The notes under the pieces are model-generated. The model made no database searches and had not been told where the DNA came from. It was given only the letters and a program-made list of their open reading frames with translations. The position numbers and the translations under genes were made by a program. 64,000 nt of DNA from Streptomyces liliifuscus (lineage in GTDB: Bacteria > Actinomycetota > Actinomycetes > Streptomycetales > Streptomycetaceae), in contig NZ_CP066831.1 of the NCBI RefSeq assembly GCF_016598615.1, positions 3,286,001 through 3,350,000 on the forward strand. The letters are read 5' to 3'. Numbering within the stretch: the stretch's first letter is position 1; every line of letters begins with the position of its first letter. Shown in pieces: positions 32,103 through 39,296 of the stretch.

Positions 32103-33320
32103 TCAGCTCCGGTGGTCGGGGACGGGCAGCAAGGGGGTGCGGTCGGTCGCGGTGCACAGGCCCCGGGCGTGGGCGTCGAGTTCGGCGGCGAAGGTGGTAA
32201 GGGCGCTGCGGACCAGGCGGACCGTGCCGTCGGGGTGGTGGCAGGCGCCACGGCCCTCGACGAGTCCGGCCCAGCGGGCGACGTCGTCGCGGGCGGTGCC
32301 CTGCGGGCCGGGGACGGCCAGGGTGTGGAAGGCGGCGGCGATACGCGGCAGGCCGTTGAGGCAGGGGCCGCACTGACCGGCCGACTCCAGGGCCAAGTAG
32401 CGCAGGACGCGGGCGGTTTCGGCGAGGCCGCAGCGGTCGGCGGGGAGAGCGGCGAGGACGCCCGCGCCCAAGTTAGCGGCGGACAGGCGGAGTTGAGCCG
32501 CTTCGGTGGCCGGGAGCCAGGTGCCGTGGTAGCCGCCGAGCAGGACCGCGCCGGTGCCTTCCAGCGGGAGCAGTCGGCGCAGGGGCATGCCGAAGGGGGC
32601 TTCCACGACCTGCGGCTCGCGGCCCGGCACGTGCACCGTGCACAGGGCGCTGCCCGGTTCCGACGGGGTGCCGGCCGAGCGGAACCAGTCCGCTCCGTAG
32701 CGGGCGATCAGCGCGAGGTGGGCGAGCGTCTCGACGTTCTGAACGAGGGTGGGCGCCCGGCGTACGCCCTGTTCGCGCACCGGAGGGTCCTGGTGGCGGG
32801 GCAGGGCCGTGTGGCCGGAGAGGTGCTGGGCGAGAGCCGAGGACTGGCCGGACAGGAAGCGCCCGGGTACGCGCACGACGCGTACGGGGAAGGGGTCGTC
32901 GCGTTCGGCCACGGCCGTTTCGAGACGGGTGGACCCGTCCTCCACGGCGAGGTACGCCTCCCCCGCTCCGGTCGCCTGCGCCGCCAGCCGCAGCCCGTCC
33001 AGGACCAGTTGGGGCGAGAGGCTCAGCAGGGTTTTGTCCTTGGCACTCGCCGGTTCGCCCTCGGCGCCGTTCGCGACGACGACCGGGGTACGGCCGGTGC
33101 GGCGGGCCGCGTCGACGACCGAGACGAACTTGCGGTACGTGGGGAAGGCGGCGCCGCCCCGGCCGGTGAGGCCGGACTCCGCCAGGGTGCGCAGGAGGGC
33201 CGCCGGGTCCGTGTGCGTAAGGGGGCCGTAGCGGGTCTCGTGCGTGGCGCGGTCGGCGGGGGCGCCGCCGGGGGCGAGGAGGCGCGGGGGCATGCGGGTG
33301 TCCGTGAACGTGCCGGTCAT
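32103..33320 (-). CDS. NuoF-like NAD(P)H-binding flavoprotein with incomplete Fe-S motif
   Basis: 405 residues, related to the 51-kDa subunit of complex I. NADH loop: GLTGRGGAAFPTYRKF. FMN region: VVVANGAEGEPASAKDKTLL. PTLVQNVETLAHL matches the NNVET motif. The [4Fe-4S] motif SCGxCxPC reads SAGQCGPC, so the first ligand is Ala314; Cys317, Cys320 and Cys360 remain at canonical spacing (40 residues from third to fourth). A three-Cys cluster or an open-coordination cluster is expected. ATG at 33320 overlaps the upstream stop. It has no NuoE or NuoG partner here, so it is not part of complex I; it may take electrons from NAD(P)H for the coupled membrane protein or the ferredoxin. Confidence 0.85.
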   Translation of the reverse strand: MTGTFTDTRMPPRLLAPGGAPADRATHETRYGPLTHTDPAALLRTLAESGLTGRGGAAFPTYRKFVSVVDAARRTGRTPVVVANGAEGEPASAKDKTLLSLSPQLVLDGLRLAAQATGAGEAYLAVEDGSTRLETAVAERDDPFPVRVVRVPGRFLSGQSSALAQHLSGHTALPRHQDPPVREQGVRRAPTLVQNVETLAHLALIARYGADWFRSAGTPSEPGSALCTVHVPGREPQVVEAPFGMPLRRLLPLEGTGAVLLGGYHGTWLPATEAAQLRLSAANLGAGVLAALPADRCGLAETARVLRYLALESAGQCGPCLNGLPRIAAAFHTLAVPGPQGTARDDVARWAGLVEGRGACHHPDGTVRLVRSALTTFAAELDAHARGLCTATDRTPLLPVPDHRS

Positions 33321-33898
33321 GGTCGCGCCCCTTCGGCGGTGAGGAGGGTGGCGGGGGTGCGGCGGTTGGCCCGGGTGGCCTGGGTGACGCGGATCGTGAA
33401 GGCGGTGAGGACCGCTGCCACGCAGGTGACGGTCAGCCAGAGCATCCAGTCGGTGCCCGTGTCCGTGCCGATGCCGATGCCGTGGATCAGGGCCACCGGC
33501 CAGGACGCGTAGGCCAGCCAGTGGACGGCCCGCCAGGTGCGGTGGCCGAGCCTCGCTCGGAAGAGGCTGGTGATCAGGACGGCGAGCATCAGGTCCAGGG
33601 CGACCGTGCCGAGGCCCAGCCAGAGGGGCTGGTAGTCGGAGGCGAACGGGATCAGGACGTCGAGTGCGGTGATGTCGACGTAGCCGTCGATGACCGCCGT
33701 GGCTATGTGGACGGCCAGGAACGCCGTTGCGGAGAGGGAGATCGTGCGGTGGAGGGAGACCGTGCCGAAGCGGGGGAGGCCGGGGAGGCGGGTCCTGAGG
33801 CGTACCGCCACGCCCAGGAGAACCACGACGGTGAAGAGCACCAGGCATACGGCTCCGGTGGCTCTGTTGGCGTACCAGAGGATGGAGGCGTCGGTCAT
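33317..33898 (-). CDS. Ferric reductase-like haem b transmembrane protein
   Basis: 193 residues, about five to six transmembrane helices. Two His pairs lie one helical repeat apart: H50 and H64 in LHRTISLSATAFLAVHIA, and H126 and H139 in VHWLAYASWPVALIHG, the arrangement that binds two haem b groups across the membrane in the ferric reductase/NOX fold. There is no FAD/NAD domain, so electrons must come from another protein, most simply the coupled NuoF-like flavoprotein. The start overlaps the ApbE stop and its stop overlaps the NuoF-like start (ATGA both times). Confidence 0.87.
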   Translation of the reverse strand: MTDASILWYANRATGAVCLVLFTVVVLLGVAVRLRTRLPGLPRFGTVSLHRTISLSATAFLAVHIATAVIDGYVDITALDVLIPFASDYQPLWLGLGTVALDLMLAVLITSLFRARLGHRTWRAVHWLAYASWPVALIHGIGIGTDTGTDWMLWLTVTCVAAVLTAFTIRVTQATRANRRTPATLLTAEGARP

Positions 33899-34998
33899 CG
33901 GGTCGGCTCCGGGGTCGGCCCGGTGGTGGGTGCCGCCGGGTTTTCTCCGCCCCCGCCGCCCCTTCCCGTCCCGACCCTGGGGGCTGCGCCCCCAGACCCC
34001 CCTTCGGCCTGAACGGCCTCGTCCTCAAACGCCGGACGGGCTGAGTACGTCGGCCAGCCCGGAGTCGTCACCACCGTGCCGTCCCGGGCGACCAGCCTCG
34101 CCGGGAGGCCCAGGCCGGACAGCCAGCGTTCCGCGCCGGTGCCCTTGACGAGGGCCGCCGTGCCGGCAGCGTTCGCGTCGGCGCAAGTGGTTGCGGAGAC
34201 GGAGACCGTGCGCCAGGGGGAATCCGTCGGGAGGCCGGTCTTCGGGTCGAGGATGTGGTGCAGGGTGTGCGGACCCGAGCGCCAGGCGCGGGCGGCCGTG
34301 CCCGAGGTGGCGAGCCCGCCGCCGCGCAGGCCGACCGTCGCGTACGGGCCCTGCGAGGGCGTCTCGTCGACCGGGCCCGTGACGTCCTGGACCCGGATCC
34401 GCCAGCCGCCGGCCGGAGGTTCGCCCGCGACCGCCGTGTCACCCCCGAGGCTCACCAGGACCCCACAGCCCGCCGCCCGTGCGAGCGTCGCCGCGGCCTT
34501 GTCCGCCGCCCAGGCCTTGGCCGTGGCGCCGAGGTCGAGGCGGACACCTGCCGGGACGGTGACCGTGCCGGTCACGCGGTCCAGGCGTATCAGGCGCCAG
34601 CCCGGGACCGGGCGCACGGTGAGCTTCACCGGTCGCCCGTCCTCCTGGACGAGCCGGAAGTCGCGGTCGTAGCCGATGGCGTTCATCGCCGAACCGACCG
34701 TCGGGTCGACGGCTCCGTCCGTAGCCGCGGCGGCCCGCAACGCGACCGCCAGCGCCTCCGCGAGCAACGGGCTGACCCTGACCGGCCGTCCTCCGGCGCG
34801 GTCGAGCGCGACCAGCTCGGAGTCCTCGCGGAACCTGCTGCACGCCGCGTCGACCTCGGCCAGATGCCGGGCGAGGAGGAGGTTGCAGGAGTCCAGCAGC
34901 GCTGGGTCCGTCGTGACCAGCCGGACGCTCGTACCGAGCGCACGCCAGTTCGCGGCGGCCGTGGGGCGGGCTGCCGTGCCGCCCGGGGTGGCGGCCAT
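33895..34998 (-). CDS. apbE: FAD:protein FMN transferase (ApbE family)
   Basis: 367 residues. Transfers FMN from FAD to a Thr or Ser of target proteins. Conserved ApbE motifs: GAVDPTVGSAMNAIGYD, LDLGATAKAWAADKA, VSLGGDTAVAG, LATSGTAARAW, HHILDPKTGLPTDSPWRTVSV and TCADANAAGTAAL, which carries the metal-binding Asp. No signal peptide or lipobox is seen, so activity is expected in the cytoplasm, unlike many lipoprotein ApbEs. ATG at 34998 (TGATG) or the GTG at 35001 starts it, coupled to the Ser-rich gene. The natural end of the family is near TTPGWPTYSA; the last ~48 residues come from a family B repeat (33940-34043). Confidence 0.9.
   Translation of the reverse strand: MAATPGGTAARPTAAANWRALGTSVRLVTTDPALLDSCNLLLARHLAEVDAACSRFREDSELVALDRAGGRPVRVSPLLAEALAVALRAAAATDGAVDPTVGSAMNAIGYDRDFRLVQEDGRPVKLTVRPVPGWRLIRLDRVTGTVTVPAGVRLDLGATAKAWAADKAAATLARAAGCGVLVSLGGDTAVAGEPPAGGWRIRVQDVTGPVDETPSQGPYATVGLRGGGLATSGTAARAWRSGPHTLHHILDPKTGLPTDSPWRTVSVSATTCADANAAGTAALVKGTGAERWLSGLGLPARLVARDGTVVTTPGWPTYSARPAFEDEAVQAEGGSGGAAPRVGTGRGGGGGENPAAPTTGPTPEPTR
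33940..34043 (+). repeat. Family B repeat, copy B2, read through as the ApbE C-terminus
   Basis: The element runs from about GTTTTCTCCGCCCCCGCCGC to CTCAAACGCCGGACGGGCTG. The same start and end blocks occur in B1 (24159-24246), and the start block in B3. A hairpin of GGGGGCTGCGCCCCC type lies in the middle. Here it is not intergenic: it is inside the apbE reading frame and encodes residues from about SARPAFEDEAVQ to the Gly-rich GRGGGGGENPAAP. Confidence 0.82.
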
Positions 34999-35348
34999 CA
35001 CGACGCCCCCGAGGTGGAGTCGGCGGTCCCGCTGTCGTCGGCGGAGGTCAGGTCGTCGGACGAGCCCTGCAGCGAGGAGGAGTCGCTGCCGCTGTCCGAG
35101 GCCGAGGAGTCCGACGAGGAGGACGAAGACGAGTCCTCCGACTGCGATGTCGACGACGAGGACGATGAAGGAGACGAGGACGACGAGTCCGTGCTTCCGC
35201 TCGCTGCCGTCGTCGCGGTCGACTCCATCGTGCCGATGAGTGCGAAGACGCCCGCCGCGGCCGCCAGTGTCACCGCCGCTGCCGCGGCAGCCGTACGCCG
35301 TGCGCCTCTGCGGACCGCTGCGGCGGCCCCCCGTTCGCTGCCTGACAT
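34998..35348 (-). CDS. Small Ser-rich membrane protein, possible flavinylation target
   Basis: 116 residues. A basic N-terminus (VRRGARR) precedes one transmembrane helix (about 18-40), which predicts N-in, C-out. The rest is almost only Ser, Asp and Thr (runs of Ser up to seven). The last seven residues are DSTSGAS, which fits the ApbE acceptor pattern D-x-x-S/T-G-A-S/T. No FMN_bind domain is present. ATG at 35348 has GGGGAGCAG upstream. Its stop overlaps the apbE start, the first gene pair of the redox operon. The target role is inference from motif and coupling. Confidence 0.75.
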   Translation of the reverse strand: MSGSERGAAAAVRRGARRTAAAAAAVTLAAAAGVFALIGTMESTATTAASGSTDSSSSSPSSSSSSTSQSEDSSSSSSSDSSASDSGSDSSSLQGSSDDLTSADDSGTADSTSGAS

Positions 35349-35436
35349 GACTGCTCCCCTCCCGAATGACGCTGTGTCACGTCCTACGGTCGGGGAGCAG
35401 CCTGAGAGAAAACTGTGCGGCGCCCATACGCCCGGC

Positions 35437-35459
35437 AAGAAGTCTCTGAGAGGCTTCTT
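35437..35459 (-). terminator. Stem-loop after proS
   Basis: AAGAAGTCTC (35437-35446) pairs with GAGGCTTCTT (35450-35459), with one G.T pair and a 3-base loop. It lies between the end of proS and the start of the redox operon, both minus strand, and would separate the two units. There is no long U-tract. Confidence 0.55.
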
Positions 35460-35491
35460 AACCGCGCGGGGTCAGCCGCTCAGGGCCGACG

Positions 35492-37186
35492 TCAGTTGCT
35501 CAGGCGGGCGATCGCCTCGTCCACCGTCAGCTCCTCGCGCTCGCCGGTGCGGCGGTCCTTCAGTTCCAGGACGCCCTCGGCGGAGCGCCGGCCGGCCACC
35601 AGGATCTTCGGTACGCCGATGAGCTCGGCGTCGGTGAACTTCACGCCCGGCGAGACACCCGCCCGGTCGTCCACGAGCACGCGGACACCCGCCGCGCGCA
35701 GCTTCTCCGAGACGTCGAGCGCCAGTTCGGTCTGCAGTGCCTTGCCCGCGGCGACGACGTGGACGTCGGCCGGCGCGATCTCGGCGGGCCAGACCAGGCC
35801 CTGCTCGTCCGCGTGCTGCTCGGCGAGCGCCGCGACCGCACGGGAGACACCGATGCCGTACGAGCCCATGGTGACGCGGACCGGCTTGCCCTGCTGGCCG
35901 AGCACGTCGAGCTGGAGCGCGTCGGCGTACTTGCGGCCGAGCTGGAAGATGTGGCCGATCTCGATGGCACGGTCCAGCGTGAGGCCGGTGCCGCAGGCGG
36001 GGCAGGGGTCGCCTTCCTGCACGACCACCGCGTCCACGTACTCGTCGACCTCGAAGTCACGGCCCGCGACGACGTTCTTCGCGTGCACGCCCTCCTTGTT
36101 GGCGCCGGTGATCCAGGCGGTGCCGGGGGCGACGCGGGGGTCGGCGAGGTAGCGGACCTTCTCCAGGCCCTGCGGGCCGACGTATCCGCGTACGAGGTCG
36201 TCGCGGCCCGTGAAGTCCTCGGCCGTGACGAGTTCGACGGCGGCGGGGGTGAAGTGCGCCTCGACCTTGTCCATGTCGACCTCGCGGTCGCCGGGCACGC
36301 CGATGGCCACGATCTCGCCGTCCACCTTGACCAGCAGGTTCTTCAGGGTGGCGGAGGCGGGGACCTCCAGATACGCGGCGAGCGTCTCGATGGTCGGGGT
36401 GTCGGGGGTCGGGATCTCCTCGAGAGCGGGCACGGCCGTCCCGTCCACCGGCTTCAGCGCGTACGTGATCGCCTCGGTGTTGGCCGCGTAGTCGCAGTTG
36501 GGGCAGTCGGCGAAGGTGTCCTCACCGGCCGCGGCCGGGGCGAGGAACTCCTCGGACTTGGAACCGCCCATGGCGCCCGCGGTGGCCGCGCAGATGCGGT
36601 AGTCCAGACCGAGACGCGCGAAGATCTTCTGGTACGCCTCGCGGTGCAGGGCGTACGACTGGGCCAGGCCCTCGTCCTCCGTGTCGAAGGAGTACGAGTC
36701 CTTCATCAGGAACTCGCGGCCGCGCAGGATGCCGGCGCGCGGGCGGGCCTCGTCACGGTACTTGTTCTGGATCTGGTAGAGGATCACGGGCAGGTCCTTG
36801 TAGGACGTGCACTGGTCCTTGACCAGGAGGGTGAAGATCTCCTCGTGGGTCGGGCCGAGGAGGTAGTCGCCGCCCTTGCGGTCGTTCAGGCGGAACAGCT
36901 CGGGGCCGTACTCCTCCCAGCGGCCGGTCGCCTCGTAGGGCTCCTTCGGCAGCAGAGCGGGAAGGGTGACCTCCTGGGCGCCGATGGCGTCCATCTCCTC
37001 GCGGACGACCCGCTCCACGTTGGCCAGGACCTTCTTGCCCAGCGGCAGCCAGGACCACAGACCGGCGGCGGTACGGCGTACGTATCCGGCGCGCACCAGG
37101 AGCTTGTGGCTGAGCACCTCGGCGTCCGCCGGGTCGTCACGCAGTGTCTTGACCATCAAACGGGACATGCGCTGGACCTGGGCCAT
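35492..37186 (-). CDS. proS: Prolyl-tRNA synthetase
   Basis: Charges tRNA-Pro in the cytoplasm; class II synthetase of the bacterial type with the INS editing domain. 564 residues from the ATG at 37186 ([39 protein letters not shown]). Motif 2/3 elements include [33 protein letters not shown], and the C-terminal [20 protein letters not shown]. The editing domain runs between ([28 protein letters not shown] and later). The frame continues to 37288 into the inverted repeat and that part was excluded. Transcription probably starts upstream of the large hairpin at 37219-37385. Confidence 0.97.
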   Translation of the reverse strand: MAQVQRMSRLMVKTLRDDPADAEVLSHKLLVRAGYVRRTAAGLWSWLPLGKKVLANVERVVREEMDAIGAQEVTLPALLPKEPYEATGRWEEYGPELFRLNDRKGGDYLLGPTHEEIFTLLVKDQCTSYKDLPVILYQIQNKYRDEARPRAGILRGREFLMKDSYSFDTEDEGLAQSYALHREAYQKIFARLGLDYRICAATAGAMGGSKSEEFLAPAAAGEDTFADCPNCDYAANTEAITYALKPVDGTAVPALEEIPTPDTPTIETLAAYLEVPASATLKNLLVKVDGEIVAIGVPGDREVDMDKVEAHFTPAAVELVTAEDFTGRDDLVRGYVGPQGLEKVRYLADPRVAPGTAWITGANKEGVHAKNVVAGRDFEVDEYVDAVVVQEGDPCPACGTGLTLDRAIEIGHIFQLGRKYADALQLDVLGQQGKPVRVTMGSYGIGVSRAVAALAEQHADEQGLVWPAEIAPADVHVVAAGKALQTELALDVSEKLRAAGVRVLVDDRAGVSPGVKFTDAELIGVPKILVAGRRSAEGVLELKDRRTGEREELTVDEAIARLSN

Positions 37187-37487
37187 GGTTCTCGACTCCT
37201 GCTGCGTAAGGGTGATGGCTGAGCGGTCTCGGGGAAGTGGGGTGCGTTCCCGCGTCGTCCGGTGCGGTGCATCGGCGTGCTGCCGCATCGCCCTCGTACT
37301 GGACGTACTTGGGTGATGCGGCAGTGCGTCGAGGTGCCGTGCCGGGCGGCGTGGGGGCGTGCCCCACTTCCCCGAGACTGCTTAGGAGGTTAGCCGGGGG
37401 GCCGCCGTCGCCGGAAATCCGTTTACGACGCCGGAGGGATCCGTCGGCGGTGCCGGTGGGGTCGGCCCGCGGCATCGACGGGACGGG
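37187..37487. other. Intergenic region, 300 bp, proS upstream region
   Basis: Between proS and a GNAT gene (both minus strand). Over half is the inverted repeat 37219-37385. On the minus strand a -10-like TAACCT (37387-37392) lies just outside the inverted repeat, with a weak -35 (TTCCGG) 18 bp further up, so a proS transcript could start at the outer edge of the repeat and carry it whole. No T-box (specifier loop plus TGGN antiterminator) was recognised. Confidence 0.5.
37219..37385 (+). ncRNA. Putative 167-nt long-hairpin RNA
   Basis: Base i pairs with base 74604-i from 37219/37385 inward to 37299/37305, leaving a 5-base loop (37300-37304). Of 81 positions, 61 are Watson-Crick pairs, 17 are G.U (eight U in the left arm, nine in the right arm) and only three are mismatches (37271/37333, 37294/37310, 37295/37309). 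Read from the minus strand, the same 17 become A.C mismatches. The one-sided pattern fits selection for a structure in plus-strand RNA. It lies antisense to the proS leader; I see no strong plus-strand promoter. See the finding for alternatives. Confidence 0.6.
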
Positions 37488-38057
37488 TCAGCGGCGCCGG
37501 AGGGGTAGGGGGGCGCCCATCACCGCGTACGGCTTCGGTGCGCTGGGGAACAGGACCTGTCTGGCGAGGTCCTCGTAGCCGAGCGAGCGGTAGAGGCCGC
37601 GGGCCGGGCTCTCCGTGTCGATGGCGGAGAGGATCGAGCGGGGCTGGGCGGCGCTGTCCGTGATGGTGGTGATCAGGGCGCGGCCGACACCCTGGTTCTG
37701 GAAGCCCGGATGGACGTGCAGCTCGGTGATCACGAAGGAGTCGTCCAGCCACCCGTCGGACCCCTGGCCGCGCAGATAGGGCTCGACGACGGTGGACCAC
37801 CAGTGCGTCCGGTCGTTGGGCATGCCGTAGACGAAGCCGACGAGGCGGCCGTCCGCGGTGGTCGCCCCTAGCGCGCGGGCGCCGGGGTAGGCGAGGTGCC
37901 GCAGCACGATCTGTCGTCGTACGGCGATCTCGTCCGAGCCGAGTCCGAACGCCAGGGCTTGGACGGCCAGCGCCTCGTCGATCCTGGCGGCCAGGTCCAG
38001 GGGGCCGATGACGATGTCGTCGGGCGTGACGGGGCCCTGACCGGGGAAGCGCAGCAT
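37488..38057 (-). CDS. GNAT family N-acetyltransferase
   Basis: 189 residues. The acetyl-CoA binding motif A reads VHPGFQNQGVGRALITTI (Q-x-x-G-x-G/A), preceded by the strand ITELHVHP and followed by the motif B region SPARGLYRSLGYED. The N-terminal part DIVIGPLDLAARIDEALAVQALAFG is typical for this class. It is coded on the proS strand but separated from it by the long inverted repeat. The substrate is not predictable. Confidence 0.85.
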   Translation of the reverse strand: MLRFPGQGPVTPDDIVIGPLDLAARIDEALAVQALAFGLGSDEIAVRRQIVLRHLAYPGARALGATTADGRLVGFVYGMPNDRTHWWSTVVEPYLRGQGSDGWLDDSFVITELHVHPGFQNQGVGRALITTITDSAAQPRSILSAIDTESPARGLYRSLGYEDLARQVLFPSAPKPYAVMGAPLPLRRR

Positions 38058-38134
38058 GCCCGGAGACTACCCGGGCGATTCGTTTCAGTGCGCTGGGGAC
38101 GGGGGGGGTTGTCTTGTTGCTGCGGGTGCGTCGT

Positions 38135-38162
38135 GGCTGGTCGCGCAGTTTCCCGCGCCCCT
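38135..38162 (-). repeat. Family A intergenic repeat, copy A3
   Basis: Minus-oriented core (GGCTGGTCGCGCAGTTTCCC on the plus strand, ending CGCGCCCCT) between the two GNAT genes. It has one extra T in the CAGTTTCCC run compared with other copies. Confidence 0.8.
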
Positions 38163-38175
38163 GACGGGCGCCTCC

Positions 38176-39042
38176 TCAGAACAGGATGCTCATGAAGGCG
38201 CCGACCTCTTGGAAGCCCACTCTGCGGTAGGTGGCTCGGGCGGCTGTGTTGTAGTCGTTGACGTAGAGGCTGGCGATCGGGGCCACGTCCGCGAGGGCGT
38301 AGCGAAGGACCGCTGCCATGCCGGGGGCCGCGAAGCCTTGGCCCCGGTATTCGGGGGCCACCCAGACGCCCTGGATCTGGCAGGCCTCGGTCGTGGCCGC
38401 GCCGATCTCCGCCTTGAAGACGACCCGGCCGTTGTGGTCGAGGCGGGCGAACGAGCGGCCGGAGCCGACGAGTTCGGCGACCCGGGCCTGGTAGAGGAGT
38501 CCGCCGTCGCCCGCGAGCGGGGAGACTCCGACCTCCTCGGTGAACATCGCCACGCACGCCGGCATGATCGTCTCCATCTCGTCCTTGCGGATGCGACGGA
38601 CATAGGGATCCGGGGCCATGTCGGTGGGGAGCCGGTCGGTGACCATCAGGGGCTGGTGCGGGCGGACCTCGCGGGCGGGGCCCCAGTTCGGTTCGAGGAG
38701 GCGCCAGAGCTGAGAGGTGGCGTCGGACGGGCCGACGATGGAGGAGCAGCGGCGGCCTGCCCTGCGGGCGCGGTCGGCGAAGGCGCGTACGGCTCTGGGG
38801 GTGGCGCAGATCGGGACCAGGTTGGCGCCCGCGTAGCAGAGGGACGTCAGCATGCCGTCCTCGTACCAGCCCCACATCTCGCCGCCGAGGCGCCAGGGGT
38901 CGAGGCCGGCCACCTGTACGCGGGAGGCCACGAAGGCGTTCGCCACCGGCTCGCGGTCGAGGACGGCGAGCGCGGCGTCCAGGTCGCTCGGTTCGAGGAC
39001 CCTGGTGGTCGTCTGCGTCAACACGTGCGGGGCCTTCACCAT
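38176..39042 (-). CDS. GNAT family N-acetyltransferase with DUF4081 domain
   Basis: 288 residues. The N-terminal DUF4081 region (RVLEPSDLDAALAVLDREPVANAFVASRVQVAGLDP) precedes a GNAT fold with motif A GVWVAPEYRGQGFAAPGMAAVL and motif B NDYNTAARATYRRVGFQEVGAFMSILF. The product is strongly conserved next to ispG in streptomycetes. ATG at 39042 is used; a GTG six codons later (VLTQTTTRVL) is an equally good start. The substrate is unknown. Confidence 0.85.
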   Translation of the reverse strand: MVKAPHVLTQTTTRVLEPSDLDAALAVLDREPVANAFVASRVQVAGLDPWRLGGEMWGWYEDGMLTSLCYAGANLVPICATPRAVRAFADRARRAGRRCSSIVGPSDATSQLWRLLEPNWGPAREVRPHQPLMVTDRLPTDMAPDPYVRRIRKDEMETIMPACVAMFTEEVGVSPLAGDGGLLYQARVAELVGSGRSFARLDHNGRVVFKAEIGAATTEACQIQGVWVAPEYRGQGFAAPGMAAVLRYALADVAPIASLYVNDYNTAARATYRRVGFQEVGAFMSILF

Positions 39043-39107
39043 CAGGTCTGCTGATCTCCGCACTGTACCTGGCGGAATTGTGCCGCGCCGCCCGATGGGT
39101 CGGGGCC

Positions 39108-39183
39108 GGGTTCTCTCGCCCCCGCCGCCCCTACCCGTCCCATCCTTCTGGGACTCCGCCCCAGACCCCGTGGGGTTCGATTT
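39108..39183 (+). repeat. Family B intergenic element, copy B3 (short)
   Basis: It starts CTCGCCCCCGCCGCCCCTAC and has the central hairpin of the GGGACTCCGCCCC type, but lacks the CTCAAACGCCGG end. It runs directly into the family A palindrome at 39186. Confidence 0.75.
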
Positions 39184-39185
39184 CG

Positions 39186-39290
39186 GGTGCGGGCCGGTGG
39201 GGGCTGGTCGCGCAGTTCCCCGCGCCCCTAAAGACCAAAGACCTAGGGGCGCGGGGAACTGCGCGACCAGCCCCACGCGACCCGCACCCG
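39186..39290. repeat. Family A palindrome: two opposed copies (A4) as a 45-bp inverted repeat
   Basis: A minus-oriented core (39202-39229) and a plus-oriented core (39245-39272) face each other across about 15 bp. Pairing continues outward into GGGTGCGGG/CCCGCACCC, for a stem of about 40-45 bp. It sits 7 bp past the stop of ispG, where it could terminate or protect the ispG transcript in either direction. Confidence 0.88.
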
Positions 39291-39296
39291 AGGTCG

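Noticed and set aside
37219..37385. Insertion sequence or MITE with terminal repeats
   Set aside because: No flanking target duplication was visible and no second copy lies in this window; the one-sided G.U pattern favours an RNA structure, though a genome search is needed to exclude a MITE.
37187..37487. T-box or other aminoacylation-sensing riboswitch ahead of proS
   Set aside because: No TGGN bulge with a conserved T-box sequence or specifier loop could be found; the region is one long stem instead.
39186..39290. Short peptides read from the repeats, such as LVAQFPAPL and [10 protein letters not shown]
   Set aside because: These are translations of family A copies in different frames; they appear wherever the repeat lies and lack starts or ribosome sites.
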